A stretch of 64,000 bases of DNA from Pseudomonas lini (GTDB lineage Bacteria; Pseudomonadota; Gammaproteobacteria; Pseudomonadales; Pseudomonadaceae), in contig NZ_JYLB01000013.1 of NCBI RefSeq assembly GCF_001042905.1, positions 1-64,000 on the forward strand, given 5' to 3'. Positions 35,821 to 44,437 of this stretch are shown one piece after another. The notes below the pieces were generated by a model, which worked only from the letters and a program-made list of their open reading frames with translations, did not search any database and had not been told where the DNA came from. A program made the translations under genes and the position numbers. Within the stretch, counting starts at the first letter, position 1; each line of letters begins with the position of its first letter.

Positions 35821-35895
35821 AAGATCGCAGCCTTCGGCAGCTCCTACAATGGATCGGCGTACGCCCGTAGGAGCTGCCGAAGGCTGCGATCTTTT
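35821..35895. repeat. REP pair, family B
   Basis: GATCGCAGCCTTCGGCAGCT and GTAGGAGCTGCCGAAGGCTG, about 17 bp apart, between ccoG and the MocR gene. Confidence 0.9.
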
Positions 35896-35915
35896 AGGCT
35901 CTGCATCTTAAAGGC

Positions 35916-37346
35916 TCAACGGTTCATCGGCGCAACAAACCGGCTCTTGGCCACGCTGTTGATGTCCGGTTCATCACTGTCGACAATCTTGAAACCGATG
36001 GTCTGCGAGCTGCTGCTCGGGCGATCCGTGGTCATCGCCACCGACACCGGTACGTCAACGATCTCACCGGCGGCCAGGCTCAGTTCGGTCTTGCCTTGCA
36101 ACTGGAAGCCATCGCCATCGACCAGCGTCAATCGATAATCCTGACGTTGCTGGGTCTTGTTGATGACCTTCAGGCTGTAGATGTTTTCGATCTGGCCTTC
36201 ACTGTTTTCGCGGAACAGGCCACGGTCCTTGCTCACGTCCAGCGACACCATCGGCCGCTCCACCAGCGCCAGGGCGAGGGCGCCGATCATCACCAGCAGC
36301 ACGGCGGTATAACCGATCAGTCGCGGCCGCAGCAGGTGGGTCTTGCCACCTTGCAATTCATGCTCCGAGGTGTAGCTGATCAGCCCACGGGCGTAGCCCA
36401 TTTTGTCCATGATCGAATCACAGGCGTCGATACATGCGGCGCAACCGATGCATTCCATCTGCAAGCCGTCGCGGATGTCGATGCCGGTCGGGCACACCTG
36501 CACGCACAACTGGCAATCGATGCAATCACCCAAACCGACTTCGGCCGGTTTCACCTCTCGTTTGCGTGGGCCACGGTTTTCGCCACGGGCCACGTCGTAG
36601 GAAATGGTCAGGGTGTCTTTGTCGAACATCACGCTCTGGAACCGCGCATACGGGCACATGTGCATGCACACCGCTTCGCGCAGCCAACCGGCATTGATGT
36701 AAGTGGCCCCGGTAAAGAACAGTACCCAGAACAGGCTGACACCGCCGATTTGCAAGGTCAGCAGCTCTTCGGCCAGCGGACGGATCGGTGTGAAGTAACC
36801 GACAAACGTCAGGCCAGTGAGCAGACTGATCGCCAGCCACAGGGTGTGTTTGGCCGAGCGGCGGATCAGCTTGTTCAGGCCCCAGGGCGCGGCTTGCAGC
36901 TTGATTCGCTGGTTGCGCTCGCCTTCGGTGAGCTTCTCGCACCACATGAAAATCCAGGTCCAGGAACTCTGTGGGCAGGTGTAACCGCACCAGACCCGGC
37001 CTGCGAACACGGTGATCGCGAACAGGCCGAACGCAGCGATGATCAGCAGCGCCGAAAGCAGAATGAAATCCTGTGGCCAGAAGGTTGCGCCGAAGATGTG
37101 GAATTTGCTTTCGGAAAGGTCCCAGAGCACCGCTTGGCGGCCGCCCCAGTTCAGCCATACCGTGCCGAAGAACAGCAGAAACAGAACCCCCGCGCCACTC
37201 ATGCGCAGGGTGCGGAACAAACCCGTGAAGCTGCGGGTGTGGATCAGGTTGTCGCTGGACTTGGCCTTTATCTTTGGACGCAAAGGCTCATTGCTTTTTA
37301 TAAATGTGGCAGGTTCAACGGTTCGGACGGGGATTCTATCGCTCAT
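35916..37346 (-). CDS. ccoG: cbb3 oxidase assembly ferredoxin CcoG
   Basis: A 476-residue membrane iron-sulfur protein (CcoG/RdxA/FixG). It has about five membrane helices, then two [4Fe-4S] motifs in DCQLCVQVCPTGIDIRDG and MECIGCAACIDACDSIMDKM (about residues 265-305), and a C-terminal Ig-like FixG domain. CcoG is a cupric reductase that helps deliver Cu to cbb3 oxidase. It is not beside ccoNOP or ccoHIS here, so it resembles the second P. aeruginosa copy, PA4131. I chose the ATG at 37346 (MSDRIPV), which is the family's usual N-terminus. Confidence 0.88.
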   Translation of the reverse strand: MSDRIPVRTVEPATFIKSNEPLRPKIKAKSSDNLIHTRSFTGLFRTLRMSGAGVLFLLFFGTVWLNWGGRQAVLWDLSESKFHIFGATFWPQDFILLSALLIIAAFGLFAITVFAGRVWCGYTCPQSSWTWIFMWCEKLTEGERNQRIKLQAAPWGLNKLIRRSAKHTLWLAISLLTGLTFVGYFTPIRPLAEELLTLQIGGVSLFWVLFFTGATYINAGWLREAVCMHMCPYARFQSVMFDKDTLTISYDVARGENRGPRKREVKPAEVGLGDCIDCQLCVQVCPTGIDIRDGLQMECIGCAACIDACDSIMDKMGYARGLISYTSEHELQGGKTHLLRPRLIGYTAVLLVMIGALALALVERPMVSLDVSKDRGLFRENSEGQIENIYSLKVINKTQQRQDYRLTLVDGDGFQLQGKTELSLAAGEIVDVPVSVAMTTDRPSSSSQTIGFKIVDSDEPDINSVAKSRFVAPMNR

Positions 37347-37432
37347 GGTCTTTCGCTCATCAGCCTCCATCAGGCCTGAGCACTATGACCAGCGATCTGT
37401 TTGCATAACAGACTCAGCTAAAGCAATAAAAA

Positions 37433-37444
37433 GCGGATCAGATG
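37433..37444 (-). promoter_or_regulatory. Shared motif upstream of ccoG
   Basis: GCGGATCAGATG on the plus strand, identical to 15932-15943 upstream of ccoN and in the same orientation to its gene. Read toward ccoG it is ATCTGATCCGCTTTTTATTG, resembling the TCTGATACGG-T6 sites at 15973 and 50251. Confidence 0.45.
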
Positions 37445-37541
37445 GATTGCCCGAACCCGTCTGCGACAGCTTGATGCACCCGCCACGGCTGGCCGCAAAC
37501 ACCTATACCGGATGTTTGCGGCGGGTGTTGATGCCGATCAG

Positions 37542-37775
37542 TCAAATCACCGAATCACTGTCCGTGGCCTTCAAATGTCGGCGACCGTCCACGGCGCCTG
37601 CTACGGTCAATGCATCGGCTTCTGCTTCGGTGATGTAGATGCGATGGCCGTCGAGCTCGACCATCGACATGGATTTTTCCGGGTCGGTGATGATGGTGAC
37701 ATCGGCACAAAAACGAATTTCTTCGCCGTTTTTGGTGATGAAGAAGCAGGTCTGGTTTTCGATGCGCACGGTCAT
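37542..37775 (-). CDS. DUF3203 family small protein
   Basis: A 77-residue soluble protein of the Pseudomonas-specific DUF3203. The conserved parts are VRIENQTCFFIT, DVTIITDPEKSMSM, RIYITEAEADALTVAGAVDG and the C-terminal HLKATDSDS. AAAGGAC lies nine bases before the ATG. It is monocistronic, about 160 bp upstream of ccoG-side sequence. No function is known. Confidence 0.83.
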   Translation of the reverse strand: MTVRIENQTCFFITKNGEEIRFCADVTIITDPEKSMSMVELDGHRIYITEAEADALTVAGAVDGRRHLKATDSDSVI

Positions 37776-37905
37776 GGCGGTGTCCTTTGTTCTGCGGATT
37801 CTGAAATGTTAGGACCCATCCGCCGGTCATCGTTCTGTGCAACCGATTAATGGCGGGTGCGGTCCATCCTTTATCGAGTCATTACATCATCACAAGGACT
37901 GCACG

Positions 37906-38409
37906 ATGGACGCCTGGTGGCATGAGGTTTGGGTCACGTTGCAAGCGGAGTTCGCCGACATCGGCGACGCTTCTCAACTGACGCGCATTACCGTGCGATT
38001 GCTGATGGCCGCCTTGCTGGGTGGCATTCTCGGCTTCGAGCGTGAGCAAAAGGGCAAGGCCGCCGGGATTCGCACCCACATGTTGGTGGCGCTGGGCGCG
38101 GCGCTGTTTGTGCTGGTGCCGCAGATGTCAGGATCCCAAGCCGACGCCATGAGCCGGGTGGTGCAGGGTGTGATCGCCGGCATCGGCTTTCTCGGCGCCG
38201 GGACTATCCTGAAAAACACCGACGGCGACGAGGGCCATGTCAAGGGCCTGACCACCGCCGCCGGGTTGTGGATGACCGCGGCCATTGGCGTTTCAGCCGG
38301 GATGGGCCGCGAGGCGACAGCGGTGCTCAGTACGTTGCTGGCGTTGGTGATTCTCGGTGTGATGCCTATCGTCGTGCGCCAACTGGAAAAAGATCGACCC
38401 CCCCCGTAG
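37906..38409 (+). CDS. MgtC/SapB family membrane protein
   Basis: A 167-residue inner-membrane protein with the MgtC N-terminal domain: ITVRLLMAALLGGILGFERE near residue 30, KAAGIRTHMLVALGAALF, then GVIAGIGFLGAGTILK near 100 and GLTTAAGLWMTAAIGVSAG. It lacks the C-terminal ACT-like domain of virulence MgtC. Members are linked to Mg2+ limitation, F-ATPase modulation and intramacrophage survival; the role here is not shown. The ATG at 37906 follows ACAAGGAC. Its stop codon is the TAG inside the REP arm at 38406. Confidence 0.85.
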   Translation: MDAWWHEVWVTLQAEFADIGDASQLTRITVRLLMAALLGGILGFEREQKGKAAGIRTHMLVALGAALFVLVPQMSGSQADAMSRVVQGVIAGIGFLGAGTILKNTDGDEGHVKGLTTAAGLWMTAAIGVSAGMGREATAVLSTLLALVILGVMPIVVRQLEKDRPPP

Positions 38410-38504
38410 GAGCTGCCGCAGGCTGCGATCTTTTGATTTTGATGTTTTTTTTGGATATTGCCGAAGATCAAGATCAAAAGATCGCAGCCTTCGGCAGCTC
38501 CTAC
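38406..38504. repeat. REP pair, family B, touching the mgtC-like stop
   Basis: GTAGGAGCTGCCGCAGGCTG begins within the last codons of the upstream gene, and its inverse ends at 38504. The TAG of GTAGGAG serves as the stop codon. Confidence 0.9.
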
Positions 38505-38533
38505 ATTGAGCCTTCATACGTCGGAGGTAGTGT

Positions 38534-38716
38534 TTACGGCTTCACGATCTCTGGCGGCTGGGAGTTCGGCGGCTCTTCCCGGGGTGGCGGGGTAGTGCCA
38601 GGTGGTTCCTGCTCCGGGATGGGGCCGGGTTCGGTCGGCGGGGTTGGGGGTATGGGCGGAATTGTCGGCTCATCGATGTTCGGATCGGGTGTCTCGGCGG
38701 GGATAGGGATACTCAT
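38534..38716 (-). CDS. Small proline-rich protein
   Basis: A 60-residue peptide with about one third proline, including PPIPPTPPTEPGPIPEQEPP, no cysteines and no membrane segment. A GGAG motif lies nine bases before the ATG. Such short PxxP-rich peptides are widespread hypothetical genes in Pseudomonas. The composition suggests an unfolded extended chain. The REP pair separates it from the MgtC-like gene. Confidence 0.6.
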   Translation of the reverse strand: MSIPIPAETPDPNIDEPTIPPIPPTPPTEPGPIPEQEPPGTTPPPREEPPNSQPPEIVKP

Positions 38717-38814
38717 CGAAACAGTCTCCAGTGGCAGATGGCGTGAGTCGTGCTTAAGTTGATTGACCCGTACTCAGGGAATTTGATTCCCCGAAAGACT
38801 TGGCAAATCCCTCT

Positions 38815-38842
38815 GAACTTTTACCGGCGCCTGCTGTTCGGA
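38815..38842 (+). promoter_or_regulatory. AlgU (sigma-22/RpoE-type) promoter of glgE
   Basis: GAACTT at 38815-38820, 17-bp spacer, TCGGA at 38838-38842. The AlgU consensus is GAACTT-N16/17-TCTGA. It lies 90 bp upstream of the glgE start. A palindrome GGGAAT-TTG-ATTCCC lies 24 bp further upstream (38777-38791). Confidence 0.55.
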
Positions 38843-38932
38843 ACTTAAGTGAGTTCATGCCGGGGCAGATCGCTTCGTGTGAACGACGACCAGGCACAAG
38901 AGCGTCCTTGGGGCGTTAAGGAGAGATGCTCG

Positions 38933-40930
38933 ATGACCGCTGAGAAACCCACAGAGTTGAGCTACAACCCTCATATACCGCTGTCGCAGGCGTTACTGCT
39001 ACCGCGGATCGTGATCGAAAACACCATGCCGATCCTCGATGGCGGGCAATTCGCCGTTAAAGCCGTGATTGATCAGGACGTGGTGGTGACCAGCAAAGTG
39101 TTTGCCGACGGTCACGACAAACTGGCTGTGCGCATCCGCTGGCGTGCCGACGGCGACGAAACCTGGCAGAGCGAGGTGATGGCCGAGTTGGGCAATAACG
39201 GCTGGCAGGGCCAGTTCCGTGTCGAGAAGCAGGGCCGCTATGTGTTCTACCTGGAAGCCTGGATCGATCAGTTCGCCAGCTTTTGTTATGAGCTGGAGAA
39301 AAAGCACGTCGCTGGCGTCTCGGTCAGCCTGGAGCTGCAGGAAGGGCGCACTCACGTTCAGCAGGCGGCCGAACGTTCCGAAGGCCTGCTCAGTGAACAA
39401 CTGGCGGCGTTGCACCATGAATTGTCCGGTCTGCTCGAAACCGAGCAGGTCGCTTTGTTTCTGCACCAGCGTAGCGCGGACTTGATGGCCCAGGCCGACC
39501 ATCGTCCCTCGCTGAACCTGAGCCCTGAATACCCGGTGGACGTAGAGCGAGCGCTGGCGCAGTTCGCCAGTTGGTATGAACTGTTTCCGCGCTCGATCAC
39601 CGATGATCCGGCCCGCCACGGCACCTTCAACGACGTGCATTCGCGGCTGCCGATGATCCAGGACATGGGCTTCGACGTGCTGTATTTCACGCCGATCCAC
39701 CCGATCGGCCGCAGCTACCGCAAAGGCCCGAACAACTCATTGACCGCCGGCCCCGAAGACCCGGGCAGCCCTTATGCCATTGGCAGTGAAGAGGGCGGGC
39801 ACGAGGCCATTCATTCGGAACTGGGCACTCGCGAAGATTTTCGCCGGCTCGTTGCGGCCGCCGCCGAGCATGGGCTGGAAATCGCTCTCGACTTTGCGAT
39901 TCAGTGTTCCCAGGATCACCCGTGGCTCAAACAGCACCCGGGCTGGTTCAACTGGCGGCCAGACGGCACGATCAAATACGCCGAGAACCCGCCGAAGAAA
40001 TACCAGGACATCGTCAACGTCGATTTCTATGCCGTGGATGCGATTCCCAGCCTGTGGATCGAGCTGCGCGACATCGTGGTCGGTTGGGTCAAGGAGGGCG
40101 TGAAGCTGTTTCGCGTCGACAATCCTCATACCAAACCGTTGCCGTTCTGGCAGTGGCTGATCGCCGATGTGCGGGCGCTGTACCCCGAGGTGATTTTCCT
40201 GGCCGAAGCCTTTACCACGCCGGCGATGATGGCGCGCCTGGGCAAGGTCGGTTACTCCCAGAGCTACACCTATTTCACCTGGCGCAACACCAAGACCGAA
40301 CTGGCGACCTATTTCACCGAACTCAACGAGTCGCCGTGGCGTGAATGCTACCGGCCTAATTTTTTCGTCAACACACCGGACATCAACCCGGCGTTCCTGC
40401 ATGAATCCGGGCGTGCCGGTTTTCTGATTCGTGCTGCGCTGGCGACCATGGGCTCCGGGCTGTGGGGCATGTATTCGGGTTTTGAACTGTGTGAAGCGGC
40501 TCCGGTGCCGGGCCGGGAGGAATACCTCAATTCCGAGAAGTATGAAATCCGCCCACGGGACTTCAATGCGCCGGGCAACATCATTGCCGAAATCGCCCAG
40601 CTCAACCGCATCCGCCGGCAGAACCCGGCGTTGCACACGCACTTGGGCCTGAAGGTCTACAACGCCTGGAACGACAACATTCTGTACTTCGGCAAACGCA
40701 GCGTCGACGGCAGCAATTTCATTCTGGTGGCGGTCAGCCTCGATCCGCATCACGCCCAAGAGGCGAATTTCGAATTGCCGCTGTGGGAAATGGGCCTGCC
40801 CGACGATGCCAGCACGCAGGGCGAAGACTTGATGAACGGCCACCGCTGGACCTGGCACGGCAAGTACCAGTTCATGCGGATCGAACCGTGGCATCAACCA
40901 TTCGGGATTTGGAGGATTACCAGTTCCTGA
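38933..40930 (+). CDS. glgE: Maltose-1-phosphate maltosyltransferase GlgE
   Basis: A 665-residue GH13_3 enzyme that extends alpha-1,4-glucans using maltose 1-phosphate. The N-terminal beta domain (PRIVIENTMPILDGGQFAVK) and helical insertion precede the barrel. The catalytic nucleophile is in KLFRVDNPHTKPLPFW (near 395) and the acid/base in IFLAEAFTTPAMM (near 425). FTPIHPIGRSYRKGPNN is the GlgE-specific acceptor region. The ATG at 38933 follows AAGGAGAG. First gene of glgE-treS-glgB, behind an AlgU-like promoter. Confidence 0.95.
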   Translation: MTAEKPTELSYNPHIPLSQALLLPRIVIENTMPILDGGQFAVKAVIDQDVVVTSKVFADGHDKLAVRIRWRADGDETWQSEVMAELGNNGWQGQFRVEKQGRYVFYLEAWIDQFASFCYELEKKHVAGVSVSLELQEGRTHVQQAAERSEGLLSEQLAALHHELSGLLETEQVALFLHQRSADLMAQADHRPSLNLSPEYPVDVERALAQFASWYELFPRSITDDPARHGTFNDVHSRLPMIQDMGFDVLYFTPIHPIGRSYRKGPNNSLTAGPEDPGSPYAIGSEEGGHEAIHSELGTREDFRRLVAAAAEHGLEIALDFAIQCSQDHPWLKQHPGWFNWRPDGTIKYAENPPKKYQDIVNVDFYAVDAIPSLWIELRDIVVGWVKEGVKLFRVDNPHTKPLPFWQWLIADVRALYPEVIFLAEAFTTPAMMARLGKVGYSQSYTYFTWRNTKTELATYFTELNESPWRECYRPNFFVNTPDINPAFLHESGRAGFLIRAALATMGSGLWGMYSGFELCEAAPVPGREEYLNSEKYEIRPRDFNAPGNIIAEIAQLNRIRRQNPALHTHLGLKVYNAWNDNILYFGKRSVDGSNFILVAVSLDPHHAQEANFELPLWEMGLPDDASTQGEDLMNGHRWTWHGKYQFMRIEPWHQPFGIWRITSS

Positions 40931-40948
40931 GCCTGGCGAAGATCAAAT

Positions 40949-41037
40949 GTGGGAGCGGGCTTGCTCGCGAAAGCGGTGTGTCAGGCGACATCAATGCTGA
41001 CTGTTATGGCCCCTTCGCGAGCAAGCCCGCTCCCACA
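40949..41037. repeat. REP pair, family A, inside the glgE-treS gap
   Basis: GTGGGAGCGGGCTTGCTCGC and its inverse fill most of the 163-bp gap between the glgE stop and the treS start. On RNA it would fold into a large hairpin within the operon transcript. Confidence 0.92.
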
Positions 41038-41093
41038 CTGACCGCATTTTTTCAGGCAATTGATGTTTTCCCAGAATTTTTCAGGAGTTACAA

Positions 41094-44000
41094 ATGGCGA
41101 AGAAACCCAGGTCAGCCACCTTCATCAAGGACCCGCTCTGGTACAAGGATGCAGTGATCTACCAGGTTCACGTTAAATCTTTTTTCGACTCCAACAATGA
41201 CGGGATCGGCGACTTTCCCGGCCTTATCGCCAAACTCGATTACATTGCCGATCTGGGCGTCAACACCATCTGGCTGTTGCCGTTCTACCCCTCGCCACGA
41301 CGCGACGATGGCTATGACATCGCCGAATACCGTGGCGTGCACCCTGACTACGGCACCATGGCCGATGCCAAGCGCTTCATTGCCGAGGCCCATAAACGCG
41401 GCCTGCGGGTGATTACCGAACTGGTCATCAATCACACCTCGGACCAGCATGCGTGGTTCCAGCGCGCGCGCAAGGCCAAGCCCGGCTCGGCGGCCCGCGA
41501 CTTCTACGTCTGGTCCGATAACGACCAGAAATACGATGGCACTCGCATCATCTTTCTCGACACCGAAAAGTCCAACTGGACTTGGGACCCGGTGGCCGGT
41601 CAGTACTTCTGGCACCGTTTCTATTCGCACCAACCGGACCTGAATTTCGACAACCCGCAGGTAATGAAAGCGGTGCTGTCGGTAATGCGTTACTGGCTCG
41701 ACATGGGCATCGACGGTCTGCGGCTGGATGCGATCCCGTACCTGATCGAGCGCGATGGCACCAACAACGAAAACCTGCCCGAGACCCACGACGTTCTCAA
41801 GCAGATCCGTGCCGAGATCGACGCCAATTACCCGGATCGCATGCTGCTGGCCGAGGCCAATCAGTGGCCGGAAGACACTCAGCTGTACTTCGGTGACACC
41901 GACAAAAAGGGCCTGAACGGCGACGAATGCCACATGGCCTTTCACTTTCCGTTGATGCCGCGCATGTACATGGCGCTGGCTCAGGAAGATCGCTTCCCGA
42001 TCACCGATATTTTGCGTCAGACCCCGGAAATCCCCGCCAACTGCCAGTGGGCGATTTTCCTGCGTAACCACGATGAGCTGACCCTGGAAATGGTTACCGA
42101 CCGGGAGCGCGATTACCTGTGGAATTACTACGCGGCCGACCGTCGGGCGCGGATCAATCTGGGGATTCGTCGGCGTCTGGCGCCGTTGATGGAGCGTGAT
42201 CGTCGCCGCGTGGAACTGCTCAACAGTCTGCTGCTGTCGATGCCCGGCACGCCGACCCTGTATTACGGCGATGAAATCGGCATGGGCGACAACATCTACC
42301 TCGGCGACCGCGACGGTGTGCGCACGCCGATGCAGTGGTCGATCGACCGCAACGGCGGTTTTTCCCGCGCTGACCCGGCCAGCCTGGTGTTGCCGCCGAT
42401 CATGGATCCGCTCTATGGCTACCTGTCGGTCAACGTCGAAACCCAGGCCGGTGACCCTCATTCGTTGTTGAACTGGAACCGGCGCCTGCTCGCGGTGCGT
42501 AAGCAGTCCAAGGCCTTCGGTCGCGGGACGCTGAAAATGCTCTCGCCGAGCAATCGACGGATTCTGGCGTATACCCGCGAATTCACTGGGCCGGACGGCA
42601 AACACGAGATTATTTTGTGCGTGGCCAACGTGTCCCGCAGCGCGCAAGCGGCGGAGCTGGATCTGTCGGCTTACGTCGGCATGGTTCCGGTGGAGATGCT
42701 TGGCGGCAATGCGTTCCCGCCCATCGGCCAATTGAATTTCCTGCTGACGCTGGCGCCATACGGTTTCTATTGGTTCGGTCTGGCGGCGGAAAACCAAATG
42801 CCGAGTTGGCACGTGGAACCGGCGCAAAGCCTGCCGGACTTCACCACCCTGGTGCTGAAGAAACGCATGGAAGAGCTGCTCGAAGCACCGTCCCGCCACA
42901 CCCTGGAGCAGGGCATTCTGCCGAGCTGGTTGCAGAATCGCCGCTGGTACGCCGGCAAGGACGGTATCATCGACAACGTCAACCTCGCTTACGGCGTGCG
43001 TTTCGGCGACCCGCAGCATCCGGTGTTGTTGGGTGAAATCGACGTCACCAGCGGCGGTCAGACCAGCCGCTATCAGTTGCCATTCGGTTTTATTTCCGAG
43101 GAGCAGGTCGGCGCGGCCTTGCCGCAGCAATTGGCGCTGGCCCGGGTTCGGCGCGGGCGTCAGGTCGGTTTGATCACCGACGCCTTCAGCCTCGACAGCT
43201 TTGTTCATGCCGTGTTGCAGAGCATGCAGGCTGGCATGGTGTTGCCGTCCGACGGCGGCGAGATCCGCTTCGAGCCTACCGACGAACTGGCCAAACTTGG
43301 TCTGACTGCCGAGTCGGAGGTGCGTTACCTGTCCGCCGAGCAATCCAACAGTTCGGTGGTGATTGGCAGCAGCCTGGTGCTGAAGCTGATCCGCAAGGTC
43401 GCGTCAGGCGTGCACCCGGAATTGGAAATGAGTGCGTACCTGACCCATGCCGGTTTCAGCAATATTTCGCCACTGCTGGGGGCGGTGATTCGTCGCGATG
43501 CGGCGGGCGAGGACACGCTGTTGATGATCGCCCAAGGCTACTTGAGCAATCAGGGCGACGCGTGGGAGTGGACCCAGAACAACCTCGAACGGGCGCTTCG
43601 CGACGAACTCGCCGATGCCGTGTCGGAGCAGGAACAGCACTACAACGCCCTCGGCGAGCTGAAGGATTTTGCCGGCATGCTCGGTCAGCGTCTGGGAGAA
43701 ATGCATCAGGTGTTGGCGGCCCCGAGCGCCAACCCGGACTTCGCTCCACAGGTCACCACGCAGAAAGATGCCGTGGCCTCGGCCAAGGATGTGGCGGCGC
43801 AACTGGAACACGCCCTGAAGTTGCTCAAGCAGCATCAAACCGAACTGAACACCGCGGATCAGGCATTGGTCAATCGATTGCTGGACAACAAAAAAGCCAT
43901 CCTCAGCCATATCCAGGAACTGGGTAAAAAAGCTGCGGGTGGTTTGCGCATCCGTGTCCACGGCGACTTGCACCTGGGGCAGGTGCTGGTGATCAAGGGC

Positions 44001-44435
44001 GATGCCTACCTGATCGATTTCGAGGGCGAACCGGCGCGGCCGCTGCATGAGCGCCGGGGCAAACACAGCCCCTATAAAGATGTCAGCGGCGTGTTGCGTT
44101 CCTTCGATTACGCCGCGGCGATGGCGATCAACGTGCACAACGTCGACAACACCGCCGATGCCCAGGCGGCGCGTCAACGGGTCGCCGAGCGTTATCTGAA
44201 AGAGGCGCGGCAAGCATTTGTCCACGCTTATCGGCTTGCGGCAGCTAGTCTTGCTCATGCATGGCAAGATCCTGAAGGCGAGGACGCCGCGCTGGCGTTG
44301 TTCGGTCTGGAGAAGGCGGCTTATGAAGTGGCCTATGAGGCTGAAAATCGCCCCACCTGGCTGCCCGTGCCGTTGCACGGTCTGTACGGGTTATTGAGTG
44401 GGCTTAAACCCTTTTCCGATCTTGGTGGAGAGTAG
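41094..44435 (+). CDS. treS: Trehalose synthase-maltokinase fusion
   Basis: A 1113-residue two-enzyme protein. Residues about 10-560 are the GH13 trehalose synthase (maltose glucosyltransferase), with the nucleophile in GIDGLRLDAIPYLIE near 210, acid/base in LLAEANQWPED near 255 and NHDELTLEM near 327. Residues about 600-1113 are a maltokinase (Pep2-like), with the catalytic loop VHGDLHLGQVL near 957 and metal-binding DFEGEPARPL near 978. It channels trehalose to maltose to maltose 1-phosphate for GlgE. The fusion is normal in Pseudomonas. AGGAG lies eight bases upstream. Confidence 0.95.
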   Translation: MAKKPRSATFIKDPLWYKDAVIYQVHVKSFFDSNNDGIGDFPGLIAKLDYIADLGVNTIWLLPFYPSPRRDDGYDIAEYRGVHPDYGTMADAKRFIAEAHKRGLRVITELVINHTSDQHAWFQRARKAKPGSAARDFYVWSDNDQKYDGTRIIFLDTEKSNWTWDPVAGQYFWHRFYSHQPDLNFDNPQVMKAVLSVMRYWLDMGIDGLRLDAIPYLIERDGTNNENLPETHDVLKQIRAEIDANYPDRMLLAEANQWPEDTQLYFGDTDKKGLNGDECHMAFHFPLMPRMYMALAQEDRFPITDILRQTPEIPANCQWAIFLRNHDELTLEMVTDRERDYLWNYYAADRRARINLGIRRRLAPLMERDRRRVELLNSLLLSMPGTPTLYYGDEIGMGDNIYLGDRDGVRTPMQWSIDRNGGFSRADPASLVLPPIMDPLYGYLSVNVETQAGDPHSLLNWNRRLLAVRKQSKAFGRGTLKMLSPSNRRILAYTREFTGPDGKHEIILCVANVSRSAQAAELDLSAYVGMVPVEMLGGNAFPPIGQLNFLLTLAPYGFYWFGLAAENQMPSWHVEPAQSLPDFTTLVLKKRMEELLEAPSRHTLEQGILPSWLQNRRWYAGKDGIIDNVNLAYGVRFGDPQHPVLLGEIDVTSGGQTSRYQLPFGFISEEQVGAALPQQLALARVRRGRQVGLITDAFSLDSFVHAVLQSMQAGMVLPSDGGEIRFEPTDELAKLGLTAESEVRYLSAEQSNSSVVIGSSLVLKLIRKVASGVHPELEMSAYLTHAGFSNISPLLGAVIRRDAAGEDTLLMIAQGYLSNQGDAWEWTQNNLERALRDELADAVSEQEQHYNALGELKDFAGMLGQRLGEMHQVLAAPSANPDFAPQVTTQKDAVASAKDVAAQLEHALKLLKQHQTELNTADQALVNRLLDNKKAILSHIQELGKKAAGGLRIRVHGDLHLGQVLVIKGDAYLIDFEGEPARPLHERRGKHSPYKDVSGVLRSFDYAAAMAINVHNVDNTADAQAARQRVAERYLKEARQAFVHAYRLAAASLAHAWQDPEGEDAALALFGLEKAAYEVAYEAENRPTWLPVPLHGLYGLLSGLKPFSDLGGE

Positions 44436-44437
44436 TC

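Noticed and set aside
41112..43343. 743-codon minus-strand frame opposite treS
   Set aside because: Antisense to the TreS catalytic region, whose codon pattern is clearly the real one; no ribosome binding site or family.
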